NCBI GenBank assembly: GCA_963786225.1
Contig: CAWAYQ010000006.1
Location: 62,001-126,000, forward strand
DNA length: 64,000 nucleotides
DNA from: Flaviflagellibacter sp963786225
Lineage (GTDB): Bacteria; Pseudomonadota; Alphaproteobacteria; Rhizobiales; Methylopilaceae
Direction of reading: 5' to 3'
In this document: positions 19,072 to 28,143 of the stretch, piece by piece
Layout of the letters: every line of letters starts with the position of its first letter
Numbering within the stretch: the first letter of the stretch is position 1
Translations under genes and position numbers: made by a program
The notes under the pieces: generated by a model
Databases searched by the model: none
What the model was told of the DNA's origin: nothing
What the model saw: the letters and a program-made list of their open reading frames with translations, nothing else

Positions 19072-19130
19072 CCCTCTCCCAAAGGGTGAGCGGGACTCAG
19101 ACCTATCCGAGAAGCCTTACGCCCTCACCC
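19072..19130. terminator. Hairpin region between convergent pfkB-type kinase and coaA
   Basis: Contains CCCTCTCCC followed by AAAGGGTGAG, and a GGGTGAG (19084-19090)/CTCACCC (19124-19130) inverted repeat. It shares the sequence family of the other gene-end repeats here and is placed to end transcription from both sides. Confidence 0.5.
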
Positions 19131-19199
19131 GGCATCGCGCCCCGCGCGTGCCGAACCTCGCACGCCCAGCGGTGACCGGAGGACAAAGTGCCGCGCAAC

Positions 19200-20153
19200 T
19201 TACAACTTCCTGAGCGCGACTTCCTCGACGCGGTGGCTCGCGCCCTTGCTCAGAACAAGGCTCGCGCGCTGGCGCGTCGGCAGGATGTTTTCGCGGAGAT
19301 TGGGCAGGTTGATGCGGTTCCACAGGCCTTCGGCCGTGGCCCGCGCCTCTTCCACCGGCAGCGCCGAATAGCGCTGGAAGTAGGACTTCGGATCGCGGAA
19401 CGCCGTCTCGCGAAGATGCAGGAAACGGCTGACATACCAGTCGTGAAGCACCGTCTCGTCGGCGTGGATGAAGATCGAGAAATCGAAGAAGTCCGACACG
19501 AACGGAATGGCTTTCGCGCCGCGCGCGGACGTGCCGGCCTGCAGCACGTTCAGCCCTTCGAGAATGAGAATGTCGGGATTGTCGACGACGATCTCGCCAC
19601 CCGGCACGACGTCATAGGTCAGATGCGAATAGACCGGCGCGGCGACGCGGCCTTTGCCCGCCTTGATGTCCGACATGAAGCGCAGCAGCGCCGGCAGGTC
19701 GTAGCTTTCCGGAAAACCCTTGCGCTCCATCAGCCCTTCGGCCGTCAGGACATCGTTCGGCAGAAGAAAACCGTCGGTGGTGACGAGATCGACCTTCGGC
19801 GTGTTCGGCCAGCGCTGGAGCAGCGCCTGAAGCAGGCGCGATGTCGTGGACTTGCCGACGGCGACCGAGCCGCCGATGCCGATGATGTAGGGAACCTTTG
19901 AGCCGTTCGTGCCGAGGAAGCTGCGAGTGGCGTTGAACAGCCCCTGCGTCGCCTCAACATAAAGTGCGAGCAGGCGCGAGATCGGCAGATAGATCTGCTC
20001 GACCTCTTTCAGATCCAGCGGATCGTCGAGCGAGCGAAGCCGCGCCAGATCGTCCTCGTTCAGCGTCAGGGGCGTGTCGGCGCGCAACTTCGCCCATTCC
20101 TCGCGCGAGAATTCGCGATACGGCGATTCCGGTTTGGCGGCAAGAATGTCCAC
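19200..20153 (-). CDS. coaA: Pantothenate kinase (type I)
   Basis: First step of coenzyme A synthesis, phosphorylating pantothenate. P-loop GSVAVGKST, then DLVTTDGFLLPN and the family-specific KGFPESYD. I choose the GTG at 20153 (VDILAAKPESPYREFS, 317 residues) with AGGAG ten bases upstream. The frame is open to 20195 but that would run into hisE. It is the last gene after the histidine cluster, a common rhizobial arrangement. Confidence 0.94.
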   Translation of the reverse strand: MDILAAKPESPYREFSREEWAKLRADTPLTLNEDDLARLRSLDDPLDLKEVEQIYLPISRLLALYVEATQGLFNATRSFLGTNGSKVPYIIGIGGSVAVGKSTTSRLLQALLQRWPNTPKVDLVTTDGFLLPNDVLTAEGLMERKGFPESYDLPALLRFMSDIKAGKGRVAAPVYSHLTYDVVPGGEIVVDNPDILILEGLNVLQAGTSARGAKAIPFVSDFFDFSIFIHADETVLHDWYVSRFLHLRETAFRDPKSYFQRYSALPVEEARATAEGLWNRINLPNLRENILPTRQRASLVLSKGASHRVEEVALRKL

Positions 20154-20166
20154 GGCCTTGGTACTC

Positions 20167-20487
20167 CTACGCACGACGTGCCGCTTTTTCGGCAAGACCC
20201 GACTGGACCGTGCGCGATTTCAGTTCGGCCATGACATCGGCCAGGGGGATGTCGCGCGCTTTCAGCACGACAAGCAGGTGAAACAGCACGTCGGCTGCTT
20301 CCTTGGTCAGCCCCTCGCGATCGTCCATGACCGCAGCAAGAGCCGCCTCAACCGCTTCTTCGCCGAGCTTTTTCGCGCATTTCTCGACCCCGGAGTCAAG
20401 CAATTGGCGGGTGTAGGATGCCTTCGGATCGGCCGCCGCGCGTTCCGCGACCAGCCGTTCCAGAGCGTTAAGATCAAAGTCAGCCAT
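20167..20487 (-). CDS. hisE: Phosphoribosyl-ATP pyrophosphohydrolase
   Basis: Second step of histidine synthesis. 106 residues with the MazG-like signature KLGEEAVEAALAA and a following DVLFHLLVVL helix. Stand-alone HisE, as usual in alphaproteobacteria, eight bases after hisF. Confidence 0.95.
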   Translation of the reverse strand: MADFDLNALERLVAERAAADPKASYTRQLLDSGVEKCAKKLGEEAVEAALAAVMDDREGLTKEAADVLFHLLVVLKARDIPLADVMAELKSRTVQSGLAEKAARRA

Positions 20488-20495
20488 TGGAATCC

Positions 20496-21272
20496 TCAGC
20501 CTCTGCCCGGGTCGCGGCGCACCGGAATTCCCGCGTCCGACATGTAGGTCTTCACGTCCTGAATGGAAAATGTGCCGAAATGAAAAACGCTGGCCGCGAG
20601 GACAGCGCTAGCATGGCCCTCGCGGACGCCCTCGACAAAATGATGAGCCGCGCCGACGCCTCCGGAGGCCACGACCGGCACCGGAACCGCATCCGCCACC
20701 GCCCGCGTGAGCGCCAGATCGTAGCCGTCCTTGGTGCCGTCGCAATCCATCGAGGTCAGCAGGATTTCGCCGGCGCCGAGCGCCGCGACTTCGCGCGCAT
20801 AGTCCACGACGTCGATCCCGGTCGGGCGACGGCCGCCATGGGTGAAGATTTCCCAGCGCCCCTCGGCGACCTTTTTCGCGTCGACCGCGACCACGATCGC
20901 CTGCGCGCCGAACTTGTCGGCCGCCCGCCCGACGATCGAGCGGTCGGCGACCGCGGCTGAGTTGATGGACACCTTGTCGGCGCCCGCGAGCATCAGAGTG
21001 CGCACGTCCTCGACAGTGCGCACGCCGCCGCCGACCGTGACCGGCATGAAGCAGTTCTCGGCGGTGCGTGCGACGACATCGAGCAGGATTGCGCGCTCTT
21101 CATGGCTCGCGGTGATGTCAAGGAAGCAGAGTTCGTCCGCGCCCGCGGCATCATACGCCTTGGCGGCTTCGACCGGATCGCCGGCATCGACGAGATCGAC
21201 GAATTTCACGCCCTTCACAACGCGGCCGTCCTTGACGTCGAGACAGGGAATGACGCGGATCTTGAGCGACAT
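20496..21272 (-). CDS. hisF: Imidazole glycerol phosphate synthase, cyclase subunit
   Basis: 258-residue TIM barrel making IGP and AICAR with ammonia from HisH. Signatures are VIPCLDVKDGRVVKGVKF, LCFLDITAS and the GGGVRTVEDV phosphate site. The ATG shares one base with the hisA stop (TGATG). Confidence 0.97.
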   Translation of the reverse strand: MSLKIRVIPCLDVKDGRVVKGVKFVDLVDAGDPVEAAKAYDAAGADELCFLDITASHEERAILLDVVARTAENCFMPVTVGGGVRTVEDVRTLMLAGADKVSINSAAVADRSIVGRAADKFGAQAIVVAVDAKKVAEGRWEIFTHGGRRPTGIDVVDYAREVAALGAGEILLTSMDCDGTKDGYDLALTRAVADAVPVPVVASGGVGAAHHFVEGVREGHASAVLAASVFHFGTFSIQDVKTYMSDAGIPVRRDPGRG

Positions 21273-22006
21273 CAGACTCGCGCTCCTTTGGCGAGGGCGA
21301 TCGCCTCTTTGGGATCGAGCCGCCCATCATACAAAGCGCGGCCGGTGATCGCACCCGCGATCACCTTGTTTTCGGATTTCAGCAGGGTCTTCACGTCCTC
21401 GATGTCGGCCAAACCGCCCGAGGCAATGACCGGTATGGACACCGCTTTTGCCAGCGCGCGTGTGCCCTCGAAATCGAGTCCCTTCAGCAGACCGTCGCGG
21501 CCGATATCGGTGTATATGATCGCGGCGATCCCGGCGTCCTCGAACCGGCGCGCCAGATCGAGCGAGGTCAGCTCGGACACTTCCGCCCAGCCTTCGACCG
21601 CGACCTTGCCTCCGCGGGCATCGACGCCGACCGCGACCTTGCCCGGGAATTCCTTCGCCGCGCGCTTCACGAAGTCCGGATTGCGCACCGCCGCCGTGCC
21701 CAGGATGACGCGGGAAATACCGCGTTTCAGCCAGCCCTCGACGCCCGCCATGTCGCGGATGCCGCCGCCGAGCTGGACCGGAATGCTCACGCAATCCAGC
21801 ACGCCTTCCACCGCCTGAAGATTGATCGTCTGCCCGGCAAAGGCGCCGTCGAGATCGACGACGTGAATCCAGTCGAAGCCGGTGTCCTCGAAACCCTTCG
21901 CCACGGCCGCGGGATCGGAGCCGTAGACCGTCGCCTGCGCCATGTCGCCCTGGCGAAGCCGCACGACCTCGCCCTGTTTAAGGTCGATCGCGGGATAGAG
22001 GATCAT
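21272..22006 (-). CDS. hisA: ProFAR isomerase (1-(5-phosphoribosyl)-5-[(5-phosphoribosylamino)methylideneamino]imidazole-4-carboxamide isomerase)
   Basis: TIM barrel related to HisF, 244 residues: MILYPAIDLKQGEVVRL, QLGGGIRDMAGVE and a second phosphate-site half with IPVIASGGLADIEDV. The ATG at 22006 overlaps the hisH stop (ATGA); a GTG three codons upstream is possible but less likely. Confidence 0.97.
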   Translation of the reverse strand: MILYPAIDLKQGEVVRLRQGDMAQATVYGSDPAAVAKGFEDTGFDWIHVVDLDGAFAGQTINLQAVEGVLDCVSIPVQLGGGIRDMAGVEGWLKRGISRVILGTAAVRNPDFVKRAAKEFPGKVAVGVDARGGKVAVEGWAEVSELTSLDLARRFEDAGIAAIIYTDIGRDGLLKGLDFEGTRALAKAVSIPVIASGGLADIEDVKTLLKSENKVIAGAITGRALYDGRLDPKEAIALAKGARV

Positions 22007-22635
22007 GGTTTCCACCGCAGGAAGTTGGCGATCAGAGTGAGGCCTAGCTTCTGGCTTTTTTCGGGATGGAACTGCGTGCCCGCAATGTTGCCGCGCACGA
22101 CGACAGCCGTGACCGGCCCGCCATATTCGGCGGTTGCCAGAACGTCATCGGAATTGTCCGGCACGAAATGGAAGGCGTGCAGAAAGAAGGCGTGCAGCCC
22201 GTCCGACCCGAGCGGGATCCTGTCGAGCAGCGGGTGAGAGCGTTTCGCCGCCAAGGTGTTCCAGCCCATATGCGGCACTTTCAGGACGGGGTCCGACGGC
22301 TCGACGCGGACGACTTTGCCGCCGATCCAGTCGAGACCCTTCGCGCCCTCATGTTCGAGCCCTTCGGTCGCGAGAAGCTGCATGCCGATGCAGATGCCGA
22401 GAAAGGGTTTGCCCTTTATCCGGACAGCTTCATGCAGCGCTTCGTCGAGCCCGGCGACCGATGCGAGGCCGCGCCGGCAATCGGGAAATGCGCCGTCGCC
22501 CGGCAGAACGATGCGGTCGGCGGCGAGAACACGTTCCGGATCGGAGGAGATCTCGACCTGGGTGCCTGCCGTCTCGAAAGCCTTGGCGGCCGACCGCAGA
22601 TTGCCCGCGCCGTAATCGACAAGAACCGTCGTCAC
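22003..22635 (-). CDS. hisH: Imidazole glycerol phosphate synthase, glutamine amidotransferase subunit
   Basis: Class I glutaminase that feeds ammonia to HisF. 210 residues with VDYGAGNLRSAAKAFE, the nucleophile Cys in FLGICIGMQLL and the His/Glu pair in GTQFHPEKSQ. The GTG start overlaps the DUF2628 stop (GTGA). Confidence 0.97.
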   Translation of the reverse strand: MTTVLVDYGAGNLRSAAKAFETAGTQVEISSDPERVLAADRIVLPGDGAFPDCRRGLASVAGLDEALHEAVRIKGKPFLGICIGMQLLATEGLEHEGAKGLDWIGGKVVRVEPSDPVLKVPHMGWNTLAAKRSHPLLDRIPLGSDGLHAFFLHAFHFVPDNSDDVLATAEYGGPVTAVVVRGNIAGTQFHPEKSQKLGLTLIANFLRWKP

Positions 22636-23126
22636 CGTGGCCCCTCCGGACGCGGGAACAGACCGAGCACGTCATTGTTTACGCCATGGCTGACGGCGCC
22701 GGTCGGGGAACGGGGCGGTTTTGGCGGAATGGGTGGCGCGACCTCGGGCGCGCCGTGCTCGGAAAAGAAGATGTGCTCCGCCTCGGCGCGGTTTTTCGCG
22801 AGCACGCTTCCGACCTGCACGAAGCCCTTTCTGGCCAGTTTCCGGCGCCGCATGTCGTTGCCTTCGAGCGCGACATAAACATTGCCGATCACGGCGAGCA
22901 CGAAGGCCGCATCCTCGGTCAGCGGCAGAAACGTCCCGGCAGCCACCCCGGCCATCGAAATGACGAGAAAGATGAGCGTGCCGAGCCACAGTCGTTGGAT
23001 CAGCAGCCAGGGTAGCGAAAACAGAAGGCCCGGCCAGGAGATGCCGTCCTTGACGAAAATGGTTTTGTCCGCCCGCTCCACGGCCGAGGCCGGATTGCGA
23101 GGCTCATGTACCGTCCACAGACGCAT
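22632..23126 (-). CDS. DUF2628 membrane protein inside the his cluster
   Basis: 164 residues from ATG 23126 (MRLWTVHEPRNPASAVERAD). The region of about 30-95 holds hydrophobic segments (LIQRLWLGTLIFLVISMAGV, AAFVLAVIGNVYVALEG), then a conserved soluble part (FVQVGSVLAKNRAEAEHIFF) and a Pro-rich tail. The family often sits between hisB and hisH in rhizobia and has no assigned function. It is seven bases after hisB and overlaps hisH, so it is cotranscribed with the his genes. Confidence 0.88.
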   Translation of the reverse strand: MRLWTVHEPRNPASAVERADKTIFVKDGISWPGLLFSLPWLLIQRLWLGTLIFLVISMAGVAAGTFLPLTEDAAFVLAVIGNVYVALEGNDMRRRKLARKGFVQVGSVLAKNRAEAEHIFFSEHGAPEVAPPIPPKPPRSPTGAVSHGVNNDVLGLFPRPEGPR

Positions 23127-23133
23127 GATCCGT

Positions 23134-23730
23134 TCAGCCGCCGAGGCTGCCTTTGGTCGAGGGCACACGATCCGCCGTACGGGGATCGACGGCAAGGGCC
23201 GCGCGCAGAACGCGGGCGAGACCCTTGAAGCAGCTTTCGGCCACATGATGCGCATTGGCGCCGTAAAGCGTCTCGACATGCAAGGTCACGGCCGCGTGGG
23301 TCGCGAAACCCTGGAAGAACTCGCGCACGAGTTCGGTGTCGAATTCGCCGACCTTGGCCGCCGGAAACTCGGTGCGCCACACCAGGAAAGGACGGCCGGA
23401 AACGTCCACGGCGACGCGCGTCAGGGTCTCGTCCATGGGCACGGCGGCGTCCGCATAGCGCGTGATGCCCTTCATGTCCCCCAAAGCCTGCCGCACGGCC
23501 TGGCCGAGCGCGATCCCGACATCCTCGGTCGTGTGGTGAAAGTCGATATGGGTGTCGCCCTTCGCCTTGACCTCGATGTCGATCAGCGAATGCCGGGCCA
23601 GAAGCTCCAGCATGTGGTCGAGAAAGCCGATGCCGGTGGCGATTTTGGCCGCGCCCTCGGCGTCGAGGTTCACGGTCACGGTCACATCGGTCTCGCTCGT
23701 CTTGCGGGCGATGGTGGCGCGGCGGGTCAT
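23134..23730 (-). CDS. hisB: Imidazoleglycerol-phosphate dehydratase
   Basis: Manganese-dependent dehydratase of histidine synthesis. 198 residues with both metal-binding repeats: DFHHTTEDVGIALG and YGANAHHVAESCFKGLARVL. Monofunctional form without the phosphatase domain. It starts the rightmost his transcription unit (hisB-DUF2628-hisH-hisA-hisF-hisE-coaA). Confidence 0.97.
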   Translation of the reverse strand: MTRRATIARKTSETDVTVTVNLDAEGAAKIATGIGFLDHMLELLARHSLIDIEVKAKGDTHIDFHHTTEDVGIALGQAVRQALGDMKGITRYADAAVPMDETLTRVAVDVSGRPFLVWRTEFPAAKVGEFDTELVREFFQGFATHAAVTLHVETLYGANAHHVAESCFKGLARVLRAALAVDPRTADRVPSTKGSLGG

Positions 23731-23903
23731 GATTGGAATCCCTGGCGGTTCGATGCCGCCACCGAACCAGAAAAGAATGAAAATCCCCTCACGCGAGGGC
23801 GTTTGGCCGGGTCTTTAGCAGGGGTGGGGCTGGTATGCCAGTTCGGCGCCCCTTGCGGCGCACCCGGCCCTCGCCGACACTCCGACCCAATCAGCGGGGC
23901 CCC

Positions 23904-24944
23904 ATGATTTCCGAGAATGCTCTCGAAGCCGCCGTCCGGCGCAAACTTCTGTCTGCGGCCCAGGCCGACGGCCTGAGGACCATCGAGGCCGAACTGGCCG
24001 CAAGCGCGGCCGAGCCGCAGGACGAGGAGAAGCTGCGCTTCGTCTCGGGCTTTGGCGACATCTTCGTCACCATCGGGCTTTTGCTGTTTCTCGGCGCCAT
24101 CGCCTATTTCGGGACCCTGTTTGCCGGGGATCCCGGCGGAGCATTCGTCGTCGCCGTCGCAAGCTGGCTCCTTGCCGAATTCTTCACCGGGGTGCGCCGG
24201 ATGGCCCTGCCGAGCATTGTTCTCCTGGTCAGCTTCGCGGCCGCGGTTTTCCTCACGGTCCTTCTCATGATCGTTCCCGATCTTCGCATGACGTCGGACA
24301 GCGCCCAGGGCCTGGCCTTTGCCGGTGCCGGCCTGTGTACGGCCGTCGCCGCGGTGCTGCACTACGCGCGATTCCACGTGCCCATCACGGTTGCCGCCGG
24401 TGCTGCAGCGCTCGTGGCGATCCTTGTTGGACTGGTCAAGGCTTCCGGCCTGGATATGTCCGGTGCGGCGATCAACCCGTTACTGTTCGTATCCGGGCTT
24501 GCCGTCTTCGCGACGGCCATGCGTTTCGACGCCGCCGATCCCCTCCGCGTAACCCGGCGGACCGACATCGCCTTCTGGCTTCACCTTCTTGCCGCGCCGC
24601 TGATCGTGCATCCTTTGGTGTCCGGCATCTGGTCCGGCGAGGACGTCTCGACGGCGAACGCACTTGCCGTGCTCGGTGTATTCCTCCTGCTCGGCATCGT
24701 TGCCGTCCTCGTCAACCGCCGCGCTATTCTCGTGTCGGCCCTGGCCTATGCCGGAGCCGCGTTCGGATCATTAATCGACAAGGTCGGCCTCAGCGACAGT
24801 GCGATGCCGCTGACGCTGCTCGCGCTGGGCGCGTTCGTGCTGCTGCTCAGCGCGGGCTGGGCCGCTGTGCGTACCAGACTGCTTCGCCTCGTACCGGAGC
24901 GGTACAGGCGCACGCTGCCGCCGGATCTTGCCGTACCGACATGA
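23904..24944 (+). CDS. Multi-spanning membrane protein, DUF2157-like
   Basis: 346 residues from ATG 23904 (MISENALEAAVRRKLLSAAQ). A soluble helical N-terminus of about 50 residues is followed by roughly nine to ten hydrophobic segments. This layout resembles DUF2157-type proteins; function unknown. Shortly after its stop, in the same frame, lies a remnant resembling the DUF2585 C-terminus, so the 3' side of this locus has been rearranged. Divergent from hisB. Confidence 0.75.
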   Translation: MISENALEAAVRRKLLSAAQADGLRTIEAELAASAAEPQDEEKLRFVSGFGDIFVTIGLLLFLGAIAYFGTLFAGDPGGAFVVAVASWLLAEFFTGVRRMALPSIVLLVSFAAAVFLTVLLMIVPDLRMTSDSAQGLAFAGAGLCTAVAAVLHYARFHVPITVAAGAAALVAILVGLVKASGLDMSGAAINPLLFVSGLAVFATAMRFDAADPLRVTRRTDIAFWLHLLAAPLIVHPLVSGIWSGEDVSTANALAVLGVFLLLGIVAVLVNRRAILVSALAYAGAAFGSLIDKVGLSDSAMPLTLLALGAFVLLLSAGWAAVRTRLLRLVPERYRRTLPPDLAVPT

Positions 24945-24947
24945 CGC

Positions 24948-25067
24948 CTGATCATCATCGTGGCCGAAGTTGGAACCGCGTATGCGATCCGGGATAATCT
25001 GACGCTCAACATCATCATGCTGCTGCATCCGTTCGACGCGATCCGCGCCTGGCAGGCGGCGCTCTAG
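24948..25067 (+). pseudogene. C-terminal remnant of a DUF2585 (UPF0314) membrane protein
   Basis: After the TGA of the upstream membrane protein the same frame encodes LIIIVAEVGTAYAIRDNLTL then NIIMLLHPFDAIRAWQ before a TAG at 25065-25067. The IRDNLTLN-x2-MLL-x-P-x2-A-x3-WQ pattern is the C-terminal signature of DUF2585/UPF0314, normally a ~190-residue protein. Only about 38 codons are present and there is no start codon of its own. A deletion joining the locus to its upstream neighbour is the simplest explanation. Identification is from memory of the family. Confidence 0.7.
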
Positions 25068-25068
25068 T

Positions 25069-25647
25069 CTAGCGCTCGCGGCGCAGGCGCACATACAATG
25101 CCCCCGCGCCGCCATGTGCGCCTGACGCTTCCGAAAATCCGATCACAACATCGCGCAGCACCGGCTCCGAGAGCCAGGCGGGAACGAGGCGGCGCAGCAC
25201 GCCGCGGTCCTCGAACGGAGCGGATTCGCCGTCGCGCTTCCCCTTGCCTGTAATGACCAGAACGACCCGCGCCCCGCGCGCCTGTTGGCTCCTGACAAAA
25301 CGGATCAGGCGGTCATGCGCTTCTTCCTGCCGGAACCCGTGCAGATCGAGCCGCGCATCGACCGCGCCGCCACGCCGAAGATTGCGGGCGAGCTTTGGTT
25401 CGAGCGCAGCAAGCGGTGGAGATGTGGGAGCGGGCGGCGGAGCTTTTATAGGGGCTCCCGGGGACTTGGGCCTCGGTTTGGGCCTTGGCGGATGAGCCTT
25501 CTTTACGGAAATCTCTTCTTCTTCCGGCGGCGGTGGCGGTATCCGTCGGGAGAGCGGGCGGATGCTTTCGGCGACCTTGGCCCAAAGCGCACGTTCCTCC
25601 GGCGTCAGGTCGCGGCGGCGGCGCGGCCGTCTCGGTTCGCCGCTCAT
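25069..25647 (-). CDS. Smr/MutS2-domain protein
   Basis: 192 residues: basic N-terminus, a Pro-rich linker (about 35-80), and a C-terminal Smr domain (about 100-190) with LDLHGF and ITGKGKRD. Smr domains are nucleases or nucleic-acid binders; the stand-alone alphaproteobacterial form has no firm role. The ATG overlaps the mltA stop (ATGA). Confidence 0.92.
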   Translation of the reverse strand: MSGEPRRPRRRRDLTPEERALWAKVAESIRPLSRRIPPPPPEEEEISVKKAHPPRPKPRPKSPGAPIKAPPPAPTSPPLAALEPKLARNLRRGGAVDARLDLHGFRQEEAHDRLIRFVRSQQARGARVVLVITGKGKRDGESAPFEDRGVLRRLVPAWLSEPVLRDVVIGFSEASGAHGGAGALYVRLRRER

Positions 25648-26726
25648 TTCGCGGCCTCGGCGCGCGGCACGAGTGCAATGAAATGGCCGCGATTGCGGAT
25701 GCGCCCGGCGATCTGGCCGGCCTCCCAGCCCGTTCCGACGAAGATGTCGGCGCGGCCCGCGCCCCGGATTGCAGCGCCGGTATCCTGCGCGATCATCAGC
25801 CTGCGGTATGGAGCCGTGCCCTTCGGTCCTGGCAGGCGGACATCGATCCAGACCGGGAGGCCGTACGGCCAGAGCGTGTCGTCCACCGCGATGCTGCGTC
25901 CGGCCGTGACCGGCACGCTCTGCGCGCCGATCGGCCCGTCACTGTCCGGACGTCCTTCATCCAGGCGGAAGAATATGTACGAGCGGTTCTCGCGCATCAG
26001 ACCCGGCGCATCTTTGGGATTGTCCGCAAGCCATGCGCGGATCGACTGCATGCTCGCGCGCTCGCGCGACATCATCCCGCGTTCGACGAGAGCACGGGCA
26101 ATCGGCGTGAACGGATAGCCGTTGCGCCCGGCGAAACCGACGCGCACCGCCTGGCCATCGTTCAGCCGAATGCGCGCGGAGCCCTGGATGTGGACAAAGA
26201 ACGCATCCACCGGATCGAGCCAGACCAGCTCCATCCCGCGTCCGGCAAAAAAGCCAGCTTCGATCGCGGCGCGGTCCGGAAAGGGATCGGGCAGGGGGCC
26301 CGCGGGCCAGGCAAGGAGCGGCGCGGTGAATTTTTTTGTCGCGGTGAGCGAGCCGGACACTTCAGGCTCGTAATAGCCCGTGAAGCGGGCGTCCGAATCG
26401 ACAAGGACCGGTGTGAACCAGGCCTCGAAAAAGGCCCGGGCGGCTGTCCCGCTTGGTTTTTCAGGCAAGGCCAGTGCCGCGGCACAGGCCGCGTCCAGCG
26501 ATGCGTCCGCAGGCAAGGCCGGCGCAACCGGCGGCGGGCGGAAATGAAGCGCGCCGCAACTGAGCCGGAATGGCGCGAACGCCGCCGCATGATCGTCCGT
26601 TTTCCAGCCGGCAAGGGCTTCGAAAATCAAAGGATGCAGTACCGGGCCGGCGGAGGCGGGCGGACCGGCCCACGCGGCCGATCCGGCAAGAAGAAGGGCA
26701 GCGCCCGCGATGGCTCTGGAGATCAC
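25644..26726 (-). CDS. mltA: Membrane-bound lytic murein transglycosylase A
   Basis: Cuts peptidoglycan glycan strands to anhydromuropeptides. The GTG at 26726 overlaps the tim44 stop (GTGA) and begins a signal peptide (ISRAIAGAALLLAGSAAWA). The MltA barrel and C-terminal 3D domain follow, with catalytic Asp in DTGAAIRGAGRADIF. 360 residues. No lipobox Cys follows the signal, so it may be soluble periplasmic, as is common in rhizobia. Confidence 0.94.
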   Translation of the reverse strand: MISRAIAGAALLLAGSAAWAGPPASAGPVLHPLIFEALAGWKTDDHAAAFAPFRLSCGALHFRPPPVAPALPADASLDAACAAALALPEKPSGTAARAFFEAWFTPVLVDSDARFTGYYEPEVSGSLTATKKFTAPLLAWPAGPLPDPFPDRAAIEAGFFAGRGMELVWLDPVDAFFVHIQGSARIRLNDGQAVRVGFAGRNGYPFTPIARALVERGMMSRERASMQSIRAWLADNPKDAPGLMRENRSYIFFRLDEGRPDSDGPIGAQSVPVTAGRSIAVDDTLWPYGLPVWIDVRLPGPKGTAPYRRLMIAQDTGAAIRGAGRADIFVGTGWEAGQIAGRIRNRGHFIALVPRAEAAK

Positions 26727-27424
26727 GCGGATTCGGTGCGAACAAGCTTCCAGTTCGGGTCGCGCGCGCCGACATCCCGGGCGAAGGCCCACATATCGAT
26801 GACTTCGGTCACCTTGTCCGGACTGCCGTCTATGATCGCACCTTCCTTGTCGCGCGTCACGGTCACGAGCTGGGAGGCGAAACGCATGTCGATTTCAGCG
26901 GTCCCGCCGCGCAGTTCCGCGTCGCGTATCGTTGCTTTGTCGATGGATACAAAGGTCGACTGCACAGTTTCGCCGCGGCGTTCACGATCCGCAATGCTCG
27001 CGGCGAAGCTCTCATAGACGTCCTTGGCGAGAAGGCCTTTGAGCGTCTTGGTGTCGCCGGCGGCGAACGCATTGACGATCATCTCATAGGCCGCGCGGGC
27101 GCCCTGCACGAACGCATGGGCGTCGAACGCGGGATCGACGGCCGCGATGGCGTCGATGCCCTTTTCAGCGTCGCTGCCGGATTCGACCAAGCCCTTCCAC
27201 CGCTCCGCGGCCGGGGGCGGGATGTCGAAAGGCGAATCGGTGCGCGGCGGCAGCGTGACGACGTTGTCGTTCGGCGCGGCAGGCGGTGCCTCCCGGCGCG
27301 TATACGGATCCTGAGGCGGGCGCTCATTGCCCGTGCGTGTGCCGAGCACACTGCGAAGGCGAAAGAATATGAACACCGCCAGGACGAGGAATATGACGGT
27401 GTAGATGTCGAACACGTCGCTCAT
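26723..27424 (-). CDS. Tim44/TimA-domain inner membrane protein
   Basis: 233 residues from ATG 27424 (MSDVFDIYTVIFLVLAVFIF). A single N-terminal membrane helix, a Pro/Asp-rich linker, and a Tim44-like domain (about 90-230) with ANAFAAGD-type helices. It is the bacterial relative of mitochondrial Tim44; the role is unclear, possibly envelope protein handling. It is the first gene of the tim44-mltA-smr chain and diverges from secB. The 205-base gap to secB contains no recognisable gene; in many relatives fxsA lies here. Confidence 0.9.
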   Translation of the reverse strand: MSDVFDIYTVIFLVLAVFIFFRLRSVLGTRTGNERPPQDPYTRREAPPAAPNDNVVTLPPRTDSPFDIPPPAAERWKGLVESGSDAEKGIDAIAAVDPAFDAHAFVQGARAAYEMIVNAFAAGDTKTLKGLLAKDVYESFAASIADRERRGETVQSTFVSIDKATIRDAELRGGTAEIDMRFASQLVTVTRDKEGAIIDGSPDKVTEVIDMWAFARDVGARDPNWKLVRTESA

Positions 27425-27629
27425 TGCCACCTTGATCGAGGTTATGCGCCTCACATGCGCAAGCATCATATAGGGGCTAACGCACCCATTGCACCAGACA
27501 CCCGGAGGCTGTTCCGGTCGGGAAGGTAGAGCATGGGAGGCGTCACGCCAATCGCTCAGCTTGCGGGCGGCGAGGACGGCGTGTTAGCCCACGCCGCCGC
27601 CTGTCGCGGCCATTTTTCGGGAGCGGTTC

Positions 27630-28124
27630 ATGGCAAAGAATGACAATAACGGAATCGAGCAACCGACCGCTTCGCCTGCCGCAGCCGATACCAATGCGCC
27701 CCCTCTGACCGTTCTGGCCCAGTATGTGAAGGATCTGTCTTTTGAGAATCCGGGGGCGCCGCGCTCCCTCATTCAGAGCGGACAGGCCCCGAAGATCCAG
27801 ATCCAGGTCAATGTGAACGCGCGTGGGCTCAGCGAGCAGGATGTCGAGGTCGAGCTGAAGATCGACGGCCAGGCCGGCGAGGGCGCCGACACCATCTTCC
27901 GCTTCGATCTCCTCTATGCCGGCGTGTTCCGTATTCAGGGCATTCCCACGGAGCAGAGATCGCCGCTGATCCTGATCGAATGCCCGAGGCTATTGTTCCC
28001 GTTCGCGCGCCAATTGATCGCCGATGCGGTCCGCAATGGCGGGTTCCCGCCGCTGATGATCGATCCGATCGATTTCGCCGCGCTTTACCGCCAGCGCCTT
28101 TCGAGCGAAGGCCCCGCCAGCTAA
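27630..28124 (+). CDS. secB: Protein-export chaperone SecB
   Basis: Tetrameric chaperone that keeps preproteins unfolded for SecA. 164 residues with LAQYVKDLSFENPGAP, the acidic VEVELKIDGQAG stretch and RQLIADAVRNGGFPPLMIDP, all family hallmarks. Convergent with dnaQ, only 19 bases apart. Confidence 0.97.
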   Translation: MAKNDNNGIEQPTASPAAADTNAPPLTVLAQYVKDLSFENPGAPRSLIQSGQAPKIQIQVNVNARGLSEQDVEVELKIDGQAGEGADTIFRFDLLYAGVFRIQGIPTEQRSPLILIECPRLLFPFARQLIADAVRNGGFPPLMIDPIDFAALYRQRLSSEGPAS

Positions 28125-28143
28125 GGGCCCGGCAGCTGATCTT

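Noticed and set aside
27425..27629. Hidden fxsA gene between tim44 and secB
   Set aside because: fxsA is often found here in relatives, but no frame with its membrane pattern is present in the 205 bases.
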